Of a stretch of 64,000 nucleotides of DNA, positions 28,536 through 35,599 are shown piece by piece (within the stretch, counting starts at the first letter, position 1; each line of letters opens with the position of its first letter). The notes beneath the pieces were generated by a model, which searched no databases, was not told the DNA's origin, and saw only the letters and a program-made list of their open reading frames with translations. The stretch covers positions 372,001 to 436,000 of the forward strand of contig JADKJL010000001.1 in assembly GCA_016721015.1 (NCBI GenBank), written 5' to 3'. Source of the stretch: Lysobacterales bacterium (lineage in GTDB: Bacteria; Pseudomonadota; Gammaproteobacteria; Xanthomonadales; Rhodanobacteraceae). A program made the translations under genes and the position numbers.

Positions 28536-28730
28536 CCTCTTCTTTGACAGTCAGACTGCCGCATACACCCCTGCCCGCTGACGATAGCCGGAATGCCCTG
28601 ATGCGGCAACGCACGTGAACACGAAAACTTTTCGGATCAGCGAATCGGCGAGGATGCCTTGCAGCGCACCGGCGCCATCACTTGGCAACTTCGCTGGGCA
28701 GATCACCGCCTGGCGTCGACTAGCGCGGTT

Positions 28731-29021
28731 CTATTCGATTGCAGTCGGCTGGCGATCTGTCGATGAGGTGGAGATACCACGCGCGCTGGCTTGAGCGCTT
28801 GCGCTGGCCTTGTCGCGAATTGCCTTCAGTACCTCGGGCGACAACATCGTCGCATCCGGGCGCGCATTCGCCGAAATGCGCTCGCCAGCCATCGCCATGA
28901 CCATGCCAAACACTCCGACGAACAACATCACCAAGGCCAACCCCAGCAAGCCGGGGCTGCGCGTGAGAATCGCCATGATGAGGCCGAGCAGTGTAATGGC
29001 GATCATGATCCAGCGCGTCAT
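28731..29021 (-). CDS. Small conserved membrane protein (96 aa)
   Basis: Two closely spaced hydrophobic helices (about 3-18, WIMIAITLLGLIMAIL, and about 24-43, LLGLALVMLFVGVFGMVMAM) are followed by a polar tail with a helix (EVLKAIRDKASASAQASARG). The ATG at 29021 has GGGGAA about six bases upstream; in-frame starts at 29042 and 29051 also exist. I do not recognise the family and assign no function. It stands alone between the 533-aa exported protein gene and the LysR gene. Confidence 0.6.
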   Translation of the reverse strand: MTRWIMIAITLLGLIMAILTRSPGLLGLALVMLFVGVFGMVMAMAGERISANARPDATMLSPEVLKAIRDKASASAQASARGISTSSTDRQPTAIE

Positions 29022-29168
29022 CGCTTTTCCCCAATCATTCATGCACCACATCGGCCAGTTGGCCAGGGCAATGTCCGCTAAAACTATCAGAGTCGGTTTG
29101 CGGGTGGCAGGCCGCTGATCGGATGAACGCTGCCGACAGTACCGGACGCCGTGCGCAAGGGTATCCGG

Positions 29169-30182
29169 TCAACGCTCGGAATGGCCCGCCTCGAACCAGT
29201 CGTGGCGCACGAACAGGCCGGGCCGGATCAGGTCGATGAAGGCGCGTGCTTCGGCGCTCAGAACCTTGCCCTTGCGCACCACCACGCCGTAGCTGCGCTG
29301 GGGAAAATATGAACGCAGGTTACGCACGCCAAGTCGTTCGCGATCGGCCTCGCGGATGCACATGCCGGTCACGATCGAGATGCCGAGGCCCATCGCCACG
29401 TACTGCTTGATCACCTCCCAGCCTCCGACCTCAATGGCGACGTGGTAGGGAACCTTGCCCTTCTGGAACACGAGATCGACCAGGCGATAGGTAGTCAGTC
29501 GCTTTGGCGGGAGGATCAGGCCGAATGGGGAGAGATCCTCGAGTGTGATCTCCGCTTTGTCTGCGAGCGGATGATCGAGCGGCGTGATCAGCAGCGGATC
29601 GAAGTGATACAGCGGCTCGTAGGAAACATCGTTGGGCACGTCGACCATCGAGCCGACGGCAAAATCAACCTCGTCGGAACGCAACAAGGCCATGCCATCA
29701 GTACCCGTCACGTTGTGCAGGTTCATGTGCACGTTGTCGTGCTGTTCGCGAAAGGCGGCCACCATGTCGGGCAACAGGTACTGGATGGTCGAGTTGCCAC
29801 AGGCGATATCAAGTGTCGATTGACCGCCGCCGCGGGTCTGCTTCAGGAACTCCTCGTCGAGCCCCTCGATGCCCTCGACCAGCGGCCGGGCCAGTTCGTA
29901 GAGGATCAGACCTTCTGGCGTCAGCGTGACACGCCGCCGCCGCCGCTCCACGAGCTGGCAGCCCAGTTCGGATTCCAGCGCCGCCAATTGCAGGCTGACC
30001 GACGGCTGGGACAGGAACAACGCTTCGGCGGCCCGGGTCAGGGTTCCGTATTTCACCGCATAGCAGAAAGCGCGCAACTGCTTGAGGCGACTGCCCTTGT
30101 AGTAGAAGCGCGGCGCCTTTTTTGCCGCTGTGGCCTGCTTATCGCCCCGGCCGGGCCGCTTGCTCTTGTCGCGTTGCAACAT
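29169..30182 (-). CDS. LysR-family transcriptional regulator of the glyoxylate shunt genes
   Basis: LysR-type regulator of 337 aa. A basic N-terminal extension of about 30 residues precedes the winged helix-turn-helix (about 34-95, with GTLTRAAEALFLSQPSVSLQ). The C-terminal effector-binding domain (about 120-325) is of the CysB-like subgroup (CGNSTIQYLLPDMVAAFREQ, GLGISIVTGMCI). It is transcribed divergently from aceB across a gap with inverted repeats typical of LysR operators. Control of aceB-aceA, probably in response to a small-molecule signal, is therefore likely but inferred from position. Confidence 0.9.
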   Translation of the reverse strand: MLQRDKSKRPGRGDKQATAAKKAPRFYYKGSRLKQLRAFCYAVKYGTLTRAAEALFLSQPSVSLQLAALESELGCQLVERRRRRVTLTPEGLILYELARPLVEGIEGLDEEFLKQTRGGGQSTLDIACGNSTIQYLLPDMVAAFREQHDNVHMNLHNVTGTDGMALLRSDEVDFAVGSMVDVPNDVSYEPLYHFDPLLITPLDHPLADKAEITLEDLSPFGLILPPKRLTTYRLVDLVFQKGKVPYHVAIEVGGWEVIKQYVAMGLGISIVTGMCIREADRERLGVRNLRSYFPQRSYGVVVRKGKVLSAEARAFIDLIRPGLFVRHDWFEAGHSER

Positions 30183-30330
30183 CGAGTTCGTCTCAATCCT
30201 GGCAGGAATACCAGAGAATTCAATGTCTTGAGTTTATCATCAACAAACTCAATGTGTTGCATTGAAACATTCGTTTTGTCAAATGTAATGCAAAGGCGCT
30301 ACGGTGGGCGTCCAAACCGGCGAACTGACC
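30183..30330. promoter_or_regulatory. Divergent lysR-aceB promoter/operator region
   Basis: This AT-rich gap holds two inverted repeats suitable for LysR binding: TTGAGTTT (30228-30235) with AAACTCAA (30245-30252), and CAATG-TGTTG-CATTG (30250-30264), which overlap by three bases. The half-site ATTCAATG also appears at 30218-30225. Adjacent strong and weak operators are the normal arrangement for a LysR regulator controlling a divergent target. Confidence 0.6.
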
Positions 30331-31935
30331 ATGTCCAGCCAAACCAGCCAGGCACGACCGAACGACGCAGATCCATCCGGCGTCGAACTGGCCGCCAAGG
30401 GTGATCCATGCATCCTGAGCAAGGAGGCGCTGGCCTTTGTCGCGGACTTGCATCGGCACTTCAACGCGCGACGACTTGGCTTGCTCGAAGCACGCGCAGA
30501 GAGGCAGGCAGGATTCGATGCGGGCGAGTTGCCGGGATTCCTGTCGGCGACCGCGGCGATCCGCGAATCGGAATGGAAGGTTGCGGCGGTTCCCGCCGCC
30601 CTGCTCGATCGGCGTGTCGAGATCACCGGTCCGGTTGATCGCAAGATGATCATCAACGCGCTGAATTCGGATGCCAAGGTCTTCATGGCCGATTTCGAGG
30701 ACTCGACCTCGCCGACCTGGGATAACCTGATCGAAGGCCAGCTCAATCTGATTGACGCTGTTGCCGGATGTATCGATTTCCGCTCGGCGGATGGGCGCGA
30801 ATACGCCTTGCGAGCGGATCCCGCGGTCTTGATGGTGCGTCCGCGCGGCTGGCACCTGGACGAAAAGCACCTGTTCGTTGATGGCCAGCCGATCAGTGGC
30901 TCGCTGTTTGATTGCGGGTTGTTCCTCTTCCACAATGCATCCGCCTTGCAGGCGCAGGCGCGCGGCCCGTTCCTCTATCTGCCGAAGCTGCAGAGTCACC
31001 AGGAAGCCGCCTTGTGGGAGGCCATGCTGACTCGCGCCGAGAACAAACTCGGACTCGATCCCGGCGTGATCAAGGTCACCGTGCTGATCGAGACGTTGCC
31101 AGCCGCTTTCGAGATGGACGAAATCCTGTGGGAATTGCGCAGCCGTATCGTTGGCCTCAACTGCGGGCGTTGGGACTACATCTTTTCCTATATCAAGACC
31201 TTTCGTGCGCGCCGCGCACATGTGCTCCCCGAGCGCGCCCAGGTTGGCATGACGGCCCCCTTCCTGAAGGCATACAGCGAGCTGTTGATCAAAACCTGCC
31301 ATCGCCGTGGGGCATTCGCGATGGGCGGCATGGCTGCGCAGATTCCGATCAGCAACGATGCGATCGCCAATGAACGGGCGATGCAACGCGTACGGAATGA
31401 CAAGCAGCGCGAGGCCCGCGCCGGCCACGATGGAACCTGGGTGGCGCATCCCGGCCTGATACCGATCGCGATGGAGGAGTTCAACAAGGTTCTCAATGGG
31501 CCGAATCAGCTGGATCGCCTGCGCGACGATGTCGAGGTTTCCGCCGCTGATCTTTTGACCGCACCGACCGGCACGATCAGTGCGAGTGGCTTCGCGAACA
31601 ATGTCGATATCTGTGTGCGCTATCTGGCCGCCTGGCTGGATGGTCTGGGCTGTGTACCGATCCATCATCTGATGGAAGACGCCGCCACCGCCGAGATCTC
31701 GCGCGCCCAGCTTTGGCAGTGGCTGCATCACGAAGGCCTGAGCCTCGAAGACGGTCGCAGCATCGACTTTGCCCTCTTCGATGAAGTCCTCGCCGGCTGT
31801 GCGGCGCGACTGCCGCAGGGCGGACTGCCCGGCCAGTCCCGAGTCGGCGAAGCCATCGTCATCCTCGGCGAGCTCAGCCACGCCAAAGAACTGGCCGAGT
31901 TTCTGACCTTGCCCGCCTACCAACATCTGCCCTGA
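30331..31935 (+). CDS. aceB: Malate synthase A
   Basis: Glyoxylate-shunt enzyme of 534 aa joining glyoxylate and acetyl-CoA to malate in the cytoplasm. Family blocks seen are DAKVFMADFEDSTSPTWDN, the ALRADPAVLMVRPRGWHLDE segment, and the signature RIVGLNCGRWDYIFSY (about 270-285). FAMGGMAAQIPI and the catalytic HHLMEDAATAEISRAQLWQW near the C-terminus (Asp and Glu) are also present. The ATG at 30331 is preferred; a GTG at 30304 would add nine residues. Isocitrate lyase follows after about 90 bases and the LysR gene is divergent. Confidence 0.96.
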   Translation: MSSQTSQARPNDADPSGVELAAKGDPCILSKEALAFVADLHRHFNARRLGLLEARAERQAGFDAGELPGFLSATAAIRESEWKVAAVPAALLDRRVEITGPVDRKMIINALNSDAKVFMADFEDSTSPTWDNLIEGQLNLIDAVAGCIDFRSADGREYALRADPAVLMVRPRGWHLDEKHLFVDGQPISGSLFDCGLFLFHNASALQAQARGPFLYLPKLQSHQEAALWEAMLTRAENKLGLDPGVIKVTVLIETLPAAFEMDEILWELRSRIVGLNCGRWDYIFSYIKTFRARRAHVLPERAQVGMTAPFLKAYSELLIKTCHRRGAFAMGGMAAQIPISNDAIANERAMQRVRNDKQREARAGHDGTWVAHPGLIPIAMEEFNKVLNGPNQLDRLRDDVEVSAADLLTAPTGTISASGFANNVDICVRYLAAWLDGLGCVPIHHLMEDAATAEISRAQLWQWLHHEGLSLEDGRSIDFALFDEVLAGCAARLPQGGLPGQSRVGEAIVILGELSHAKELAEFLTLPAYQHLP

Positions 31936-32026
31936 TTCCTCACACCACGTCGTCGGCGCAGGCCGATCGAAACCAGCAAGACCCAGCAACCGACTCCAGA
32001 CCGAGCGGATCCACGAGGAGCAAACC

Positions 32027-33328
32027 ATGAGCAAGACCACGATGCCAAACGCCGCCGAAATCACCAGGGAATGGACCAGCAATCCACGTTGGGCCGGCAT
32101 TCGCCGCAACTACTTGGCCGAGGATGTCGTGCGTCTGCGTGGAAGCGTCCACATCGAGCATTCACTGGCCCGCATTGGCGCGGAAAAACTCTGGAAAAGT
32201 CTGCACAGCGAACCCTTCGTCAATGCGCTGGGCGCGTTGACCGGCAACCAGGCCATGCAGCAGGTCAAGGCCGGTCTCAAGGCCATCTACCTGTCCGGGT
32301 GGCAGGTCGCCGCCGATGCCAACCTGGCCGGTCAGATGTATCCGGATCAATCGCTGTATCCGGCCGACTCGGTGCCGGCCGTGGTCAGGCGCATCAACAA
32401 CTGCCTGTTGCGCGCGGATCAGCTCAACCATGCCGAGGGTGATGATTCAGTCGACTATCTGCAGCCGATTGTGGCGGATGCCGAGGCTGGCTTTGGTGGC
32501 GTGCTGAACGCCTTCGAGCTGATGAAGGCGATGATCGAGGCGGGTGCCGCCGGTGTGCATTTCGAAGATCAGCTGGCATCGGTGAAGAAATGCGGACACA
32601 TGGGCGGCAAGGTGCTGGTGCCGACCCGCGAAGCCATCGACAAGCTGAATGCGGCGCGCCTAGCCGCCGATGTCATGGGCGTACCGACCCTGATCGTCGC
32701 ACGCACCGATGCGGAAGCGGCCGATCTGCTGACCAGCGACATCGATGCGAATGACCAGCCTTTCATGACCGGCCAGCGAACGGTGGAAGGTTTCTACAAG
32801 ACCCACAACGGACTCGATCAGGCGATCAGTCGTGGACTCGCCTATGCGCCATACGCCGATTTGGTCTGGTGCGAAACCGGCAAGCCCGATCTCGAATTCG
32901 CGCGCAAGTTCGCCGAGGCGATCCATGCGAAATTCCCGGGCAAGCTACTCGCTTACAACTGCTCACCTTCGTTCAACTGGAAGAAGAATCTCGACGACGC
33001 CACGATCGCCAAGTTCCAGACGGAAATCGCTGGATACGGTTACAAGTTCCAGTTCATCACCCTGGCCGGCTTCCATGCCCTGAACTATTCGATGTTCAAC
33101 CTCGCGCACGGTTATGCGCGCAACCAGATGAGCGCCTTCGTCGAACTGCAGGAGGCAGAGTTTGCCGCCGCCGATCGAGGCTTCACGGCGGTCAAGCATC
33201 AGCGCGAGGTCGGCACCGGATACTTCGATCAAGTCACCCAGGCGATCCAGCAGGGCCAGTCGTCAACCACGGCGCTGACCGGATCGACCGAGGAAGAGCA
33301 GTTCACTACGACCGAAAAGGCCGCCTGA
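32027..33328 (+). CDS. aceA: Isocitrate lyase
   Basis: First enzyme of the glyoxylate shunt, 433 aa, splitting isocitrate into succinate and glyoxylate. The catalytic signature KKCGHMGGK is at 187-195 with Cys189 as the active-site residue. Other landmarks are SGWQVAADANLAGQMYPDQS, PIVADAEAGFGG (metal and substrate binding), VARTDAEAA and the C-terminal NYSMFNLAHGYARNQMSAFV. The ATG has GAGGAG about ten bases upstream. It is co-directional with aceB and most likely in one transcript. A hairpin and a structured region follow the stop. Confidence 0.97.
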   Translation: MSKTTMPNAAEITREWTSNPRWAGIRRNYLAEDVVRLRGSVHIEHSLARIGAEKLWKSLHSEPFVNALGALTGNQAMQQVKAGLKAIYLSGWQVAADANLAGQMYPDQSLYPADSVPAVVRRINNCLLRADQLNHAEGDDSVDYLQPIVADAEAGFGGVLNAFELMKAMIEAGAAGVHFEDQLASVKKCGHMGGKVLVPTREAIDKLNAARLAADVMGVPTLIVARTDAEAADLLTSDIDANDQPFMTGQRTVEGFYKTHNGLDQAISRGLAYAPYADLVWCETGKPDLEFARKFAEAIHAKFPGKLLAYNCSPSFNWKKNLDDATIAKFQTEIAGYGYKFQFITLAGFHALNYSMFNLAHGYARNQMSAFVELQEAEFAAADRGFTAVKHQREVGTGYFDQVTQAIQQGQSSTTALTGSTEEEQFTTTEKAA

Positions 33329-33357
33329 ACCAGTCATCAGGCCGCCCACGCAAACGG

Positions 33358-33493
33358 GTCGGCGCGCAATGCGCCGACAACGGAACGGTGGGGTAGGGGG
33401 AAGTCCGGTGGGAATCCGGACTGGCTGTTCCGAAGTCGGCGCTGCGCGGGAACCGAACCAACGGCGCGGACCCATGCCTAGTCTGATGGTTCG
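33358..33493 (+). ncRNA. Candidate structured RNA / leader with mutually exclusive stems
   Basis: GCGCCGAC at 33371-33378 can pair perfectly either with GTCGGCGC just upstream (33358-33365) or with an identical GTCGGCGC downstream (33435-33442). The downstream option encloses a further stem, GGAAC (33382-33386) with GTTCC (33427-33431), and an inner hairpin, GTCCGG (33403-33408) with CCGGAC (33416-33421). Another stem, CGAACC (33454-33459) with GGTTCG (33488-33493), follows. The layout is that of a switch between two folds. It starts 30 bases after aceA and ends about 125 bases before the cNMP/GGDEF gene. The inner part resembles the P5 region of cobalamin riboswitches, but the remaining core is not matched. 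Whether it belongs to the aceA 3' end or the next gene's leader is open. Confidence 0.4.
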
Positions 33494-33617
33494 ACCGGCC
33501 CCGGAAGCTTCCCATCCGCTCACTTTCCACCGCATGTGGCGAAAGTCATCAGCGCCCTGCCTATTCCACTCAAGCGATGGGGTAAGATCAGTCGGCTGGG
33601 GTGGGGGAGGGGTCGCC

Positions 33618-34643
33618 ATGTCGCTCAAACAGTCTGTCAACAATGTCACGCCAATCGGCGTGCTCGCCATTCGATCCAGGGCACCGCTGTTGCCGCGGGA
33701 GCTTTCCGAACGCGAACTGGCCCTGTTCATCTCGGTCAGCGAACGACGCGAAGTCGGCACCGGCGAGGTGATCTTCCGCCGTGGCGAACTCGGCCGCAGC
33801 ATGTTCATTGTCGAAAGCGGACAGATCCGGCTTGAGTTTGGCGACGGCATGCCCGACAAGCTGATTGGCCCGCGCGAGTTCTTTGGCGAATTGACCTTGT
33901 TCATCGGTGACCACACCCGCGTTGCCAATGCCGTGGCGACCAACTCGACCGTCATGCACGTGATCGAGCAGCAAACTTATGATCGGCTGCTCGATACCGA
34001 GCCGCGTATCCTCGCCCAGTTCATGCGTCGTTCGTTCTCGTACCTGGTGGCCAGCGAGCAGCAGTTGATCTCGAGCCTCAAGCGACGCAACGAAGATCTG
34101 CTCGTCACCCTGGATTCACTGCGTCAGACCCAGACCCAGTTGAGTACCGCGCAACGCCTGGTGCAGACCGATGAGCTGACCGGCTTGTGCAATCGGCGTG
34201 GCCTGTACATGTTCCTCGAACAGCTCGCCAACACGCGTCTCAAAGGTACCGAACTCGGATTGCTGCTGATTGATATCGATCGCTTCAAGCAGATCAACGA
34301 CCGCTGCGGGCATTTGATTGGAGATCAGGTTCTGCGGGCGATTGCCGAAGAGGTACAGAGCGCCGCCTCACCGTGTGATCTGCCGTGTCGGCTCGGTGGC
34401 GACGAGTTCGCACTGGTCACCCAGGTGACCGGCGCCGAGGAACTGGCTTCGCGCGCCGAGCAGATCATCAACGCGGTCAGGGCATTGCGCTTTCCTGCCT
34501 GCACGGGCTTGCAGATCAGCGTCAGCATTGGTGCCCAGCTTTGCGAGGATGCCACCGACTGGGCCATCTGGTACAGCGAAACCGACTGCCTGCTCTACGA
34601 GGTGAAGGGTCGCGGCGGCGACGGCTACCGCACGCTCGAATGA
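33618..34643 (+). CDS. cNMP-binding/GGDEF diguanylate cyclase
   Basis: 341 aa, cytoplasmic, with no membrane segment. An N-terminal cyclic-nucleotide-binding (CAP-like) domain (about 25-145; VIFRRGELGRSMFIVESGQI, GPREFFGELTLFIGD) leads through a short coiled coil (about 150-175) into a GGDEF domain (about 180-341). The catalytic motif RLGGDEFAL is intact (GGDEF at 260-264), so it should make c-di-GMP from GTP. The RxxD inhibitory site normally five residues before GGDEF is absent. Gating by cAMP or another nucleotide is a reasonable inference. The ATG at 33618 follows a GGGAGGGG ribosome binding site; an open-frame extension to 33369 crosses the structured leader and is not plausible. Confidence 0.9.
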   Translation: MSLKQSVNNVTPIGVLAIRSRAPLLPRELSERELALFISVSERREVGTGEVIFRRGELGRSMFIVESGQIRLEFGDGMPDKLIGPREFFGELTLFIGDHTRVANAVATNSTVMHVIEQQTYDRLLDTEPRILAQFMRRSFSYLVASEQQLISSLKRRNEDLLVTLDSLRQTQTQLSTAQRLVQTDELTGLCNRRGLYMFLEQLANTRLKGTELGLLLIDIDRFKQINDRCGHLIGDQVLRAIAEEVQSAASPCDLPCRLGGDEFALVTQVTGAEELASRAEQIINAVRALRFPACTGLQISVSIGAQLCEDATDWAIWYSETDCLLYEVKGRGGDGYRTLE

Positions 34644-34955
34644 AGGCCTGTTGCCGGTACTGATCAGTGTGGAACATTGGAGTGCGTCCGATGCCCGGGC
34701 GGAGACTGGCTCAGGGCTGGTCTGAACTGCGCGCGGCAACCACGAGTCGCTGGCACATGCATGGCCGAAGCCTAGGTCGGCGACGCCCGATCCCCCCCAC
34801 TGCGTTGGCACCGAGATCGATCATTGGGCCGCTATCGCCACGCCCACTCCCATACCCATCCAATCTACTTTCCTTCGACAGCCGTTGACTCGGCCTTGCC
34901 CGCAAAATCGGCGTACGATAAGTCGAATCGGAATGGGAAGTATCGGCGAGATAGC
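34644..34955. other. Intergenic region without a gene
   Basis: These 312 bases between the GGDEF gene and the ECF sigma gene contain no convincing ORF, RNA gene or repeat. An eight-C run lies at about 34792-34799. TTGACT at 34885-34890 might be a -35 element for the sigma gene, but I see no -10 at the correct distance. Confidence 0.5.
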
Positions 34956-35534
34956 ATGCGGATCCCAGGCAATCATCCGGATAGCGCCCCACTAACGATC
35001 ACCCAGCTCATCCGCCAGTGGCAAGGCGGCGATTCAGGTGCGCGCGAACGACTGCTGGAACTGACCTACGAACAGATCCGCATGATCGCCCGTTGCGCGA
35101 TCCGCGCTCATCGGGGTGCAACGTTATCCGCGACCGAGCTGGCTCATGAGGCCCTGATGCGGCTGCTGGGCGAAGATCCCACCTGGGCCGACCGTCGGCA
35201 TTTCTACAATGTGGTGGCCCAAGCCACACGGCAGGTCTTGGTCGACTCGGCACGTCGCCGCTTGCGCGACAAGCGTGGCGGTGGCATCGCGCTCTTGAGC
35301 CTCTCAGCGGCGGACGAAGTGTCCATCAACGAAGACGAAACACTGATCCGCGTCAACGAGGCGATCGAGCGACTCGGCAAACGCACTGCGCGCTGCGCTC
35401 AGGTCATTCAGCTTGCCTATTTTGTGGGCCTGGAACGCGCCGAGATCGCTGCGACCCTGGAAATATCCATTCCCACAGCGGATCGGGACTTGCGTTTTGG
35501 CCGCGCCTGGCTCAAGCGGGAACTGCAGCCATAG
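34956..35534 (+). CDS. ECF sigma factor of the kinase-associated (TIGR02999/ECF43) type
   Basis: 192 aa. Region 2 reads SATELAHEALMRLLGEDPTW followed by RRHFYNVVAQATRQVLVDSA, and region 4 is the helix-turn-helix VGLERAEIAATLEISIPTAD. In ordinary ECF factors region 2.2 has an acidic D/E-D-L-V-Q pattern; here it is T-E-L-A-H, as in the TIGR02999/ECF43 group. In that group the Vibrio member EcfP is known to be activated when its kinase PknT phosphorylates a region-2.2 threonine. Thr60 here occupies the comparable place, and a serine/threonine kinase gene starts 65 bases downstream. Activation by that kinase is therefore a strong inference. The ATG at 34956 (MRIPGNHPDS) is chosen over an upstream open frame. 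Confidence 0.88.
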   Translation: MRIPGNHPDSAPLTITQLIRQWQGGDSGARERLLELTYEQIRMIARCAIRAHRGATLSATELAHEALMRLLGEDPTWADRRHFYNVVAQATRQVLVDSARRRLRDKRGGGIALLSLSAADEVSINEDETLIRVNEAIERLGKRTARCAQVIQLAYFVGLERAEIAATLEISIPTADRDLRFGRAWLKRELQP

Positions 35535-35599
35535 CCTCGAATGGTACTCAGGACACGTCAAGTGCCGGGCAGATCGAACGCTTTGCCCAGCTACTGGAC

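Noticed and set aside
30220..32109. Minus-strand frame of 629 codons opposite aceB
   Set aside because: Antisense shadow of malate synthase; crosses the divergent promoter region.
33391..33421. RNase P RNA (AAGTCCGG resembles conserved region I)
   Set aside because: The region is too short and the other conserved regions of rnpB are missing.
33382..33442. Cobalamin riboswitch
   Set aside because: Only the GGGAA...GGTG.GAATCC hairpin is similar. The other conserved core and B12-box elements are not convincing, and the next gene is unrelated to cobalamin, so I list it only as an unnamed structured RNA.
34885..34890. TTGACT as -35 of a sigma-70 promoter for the ECF gene
   Set aside because: No -10 hexamer lies 16-18 bases downstream.
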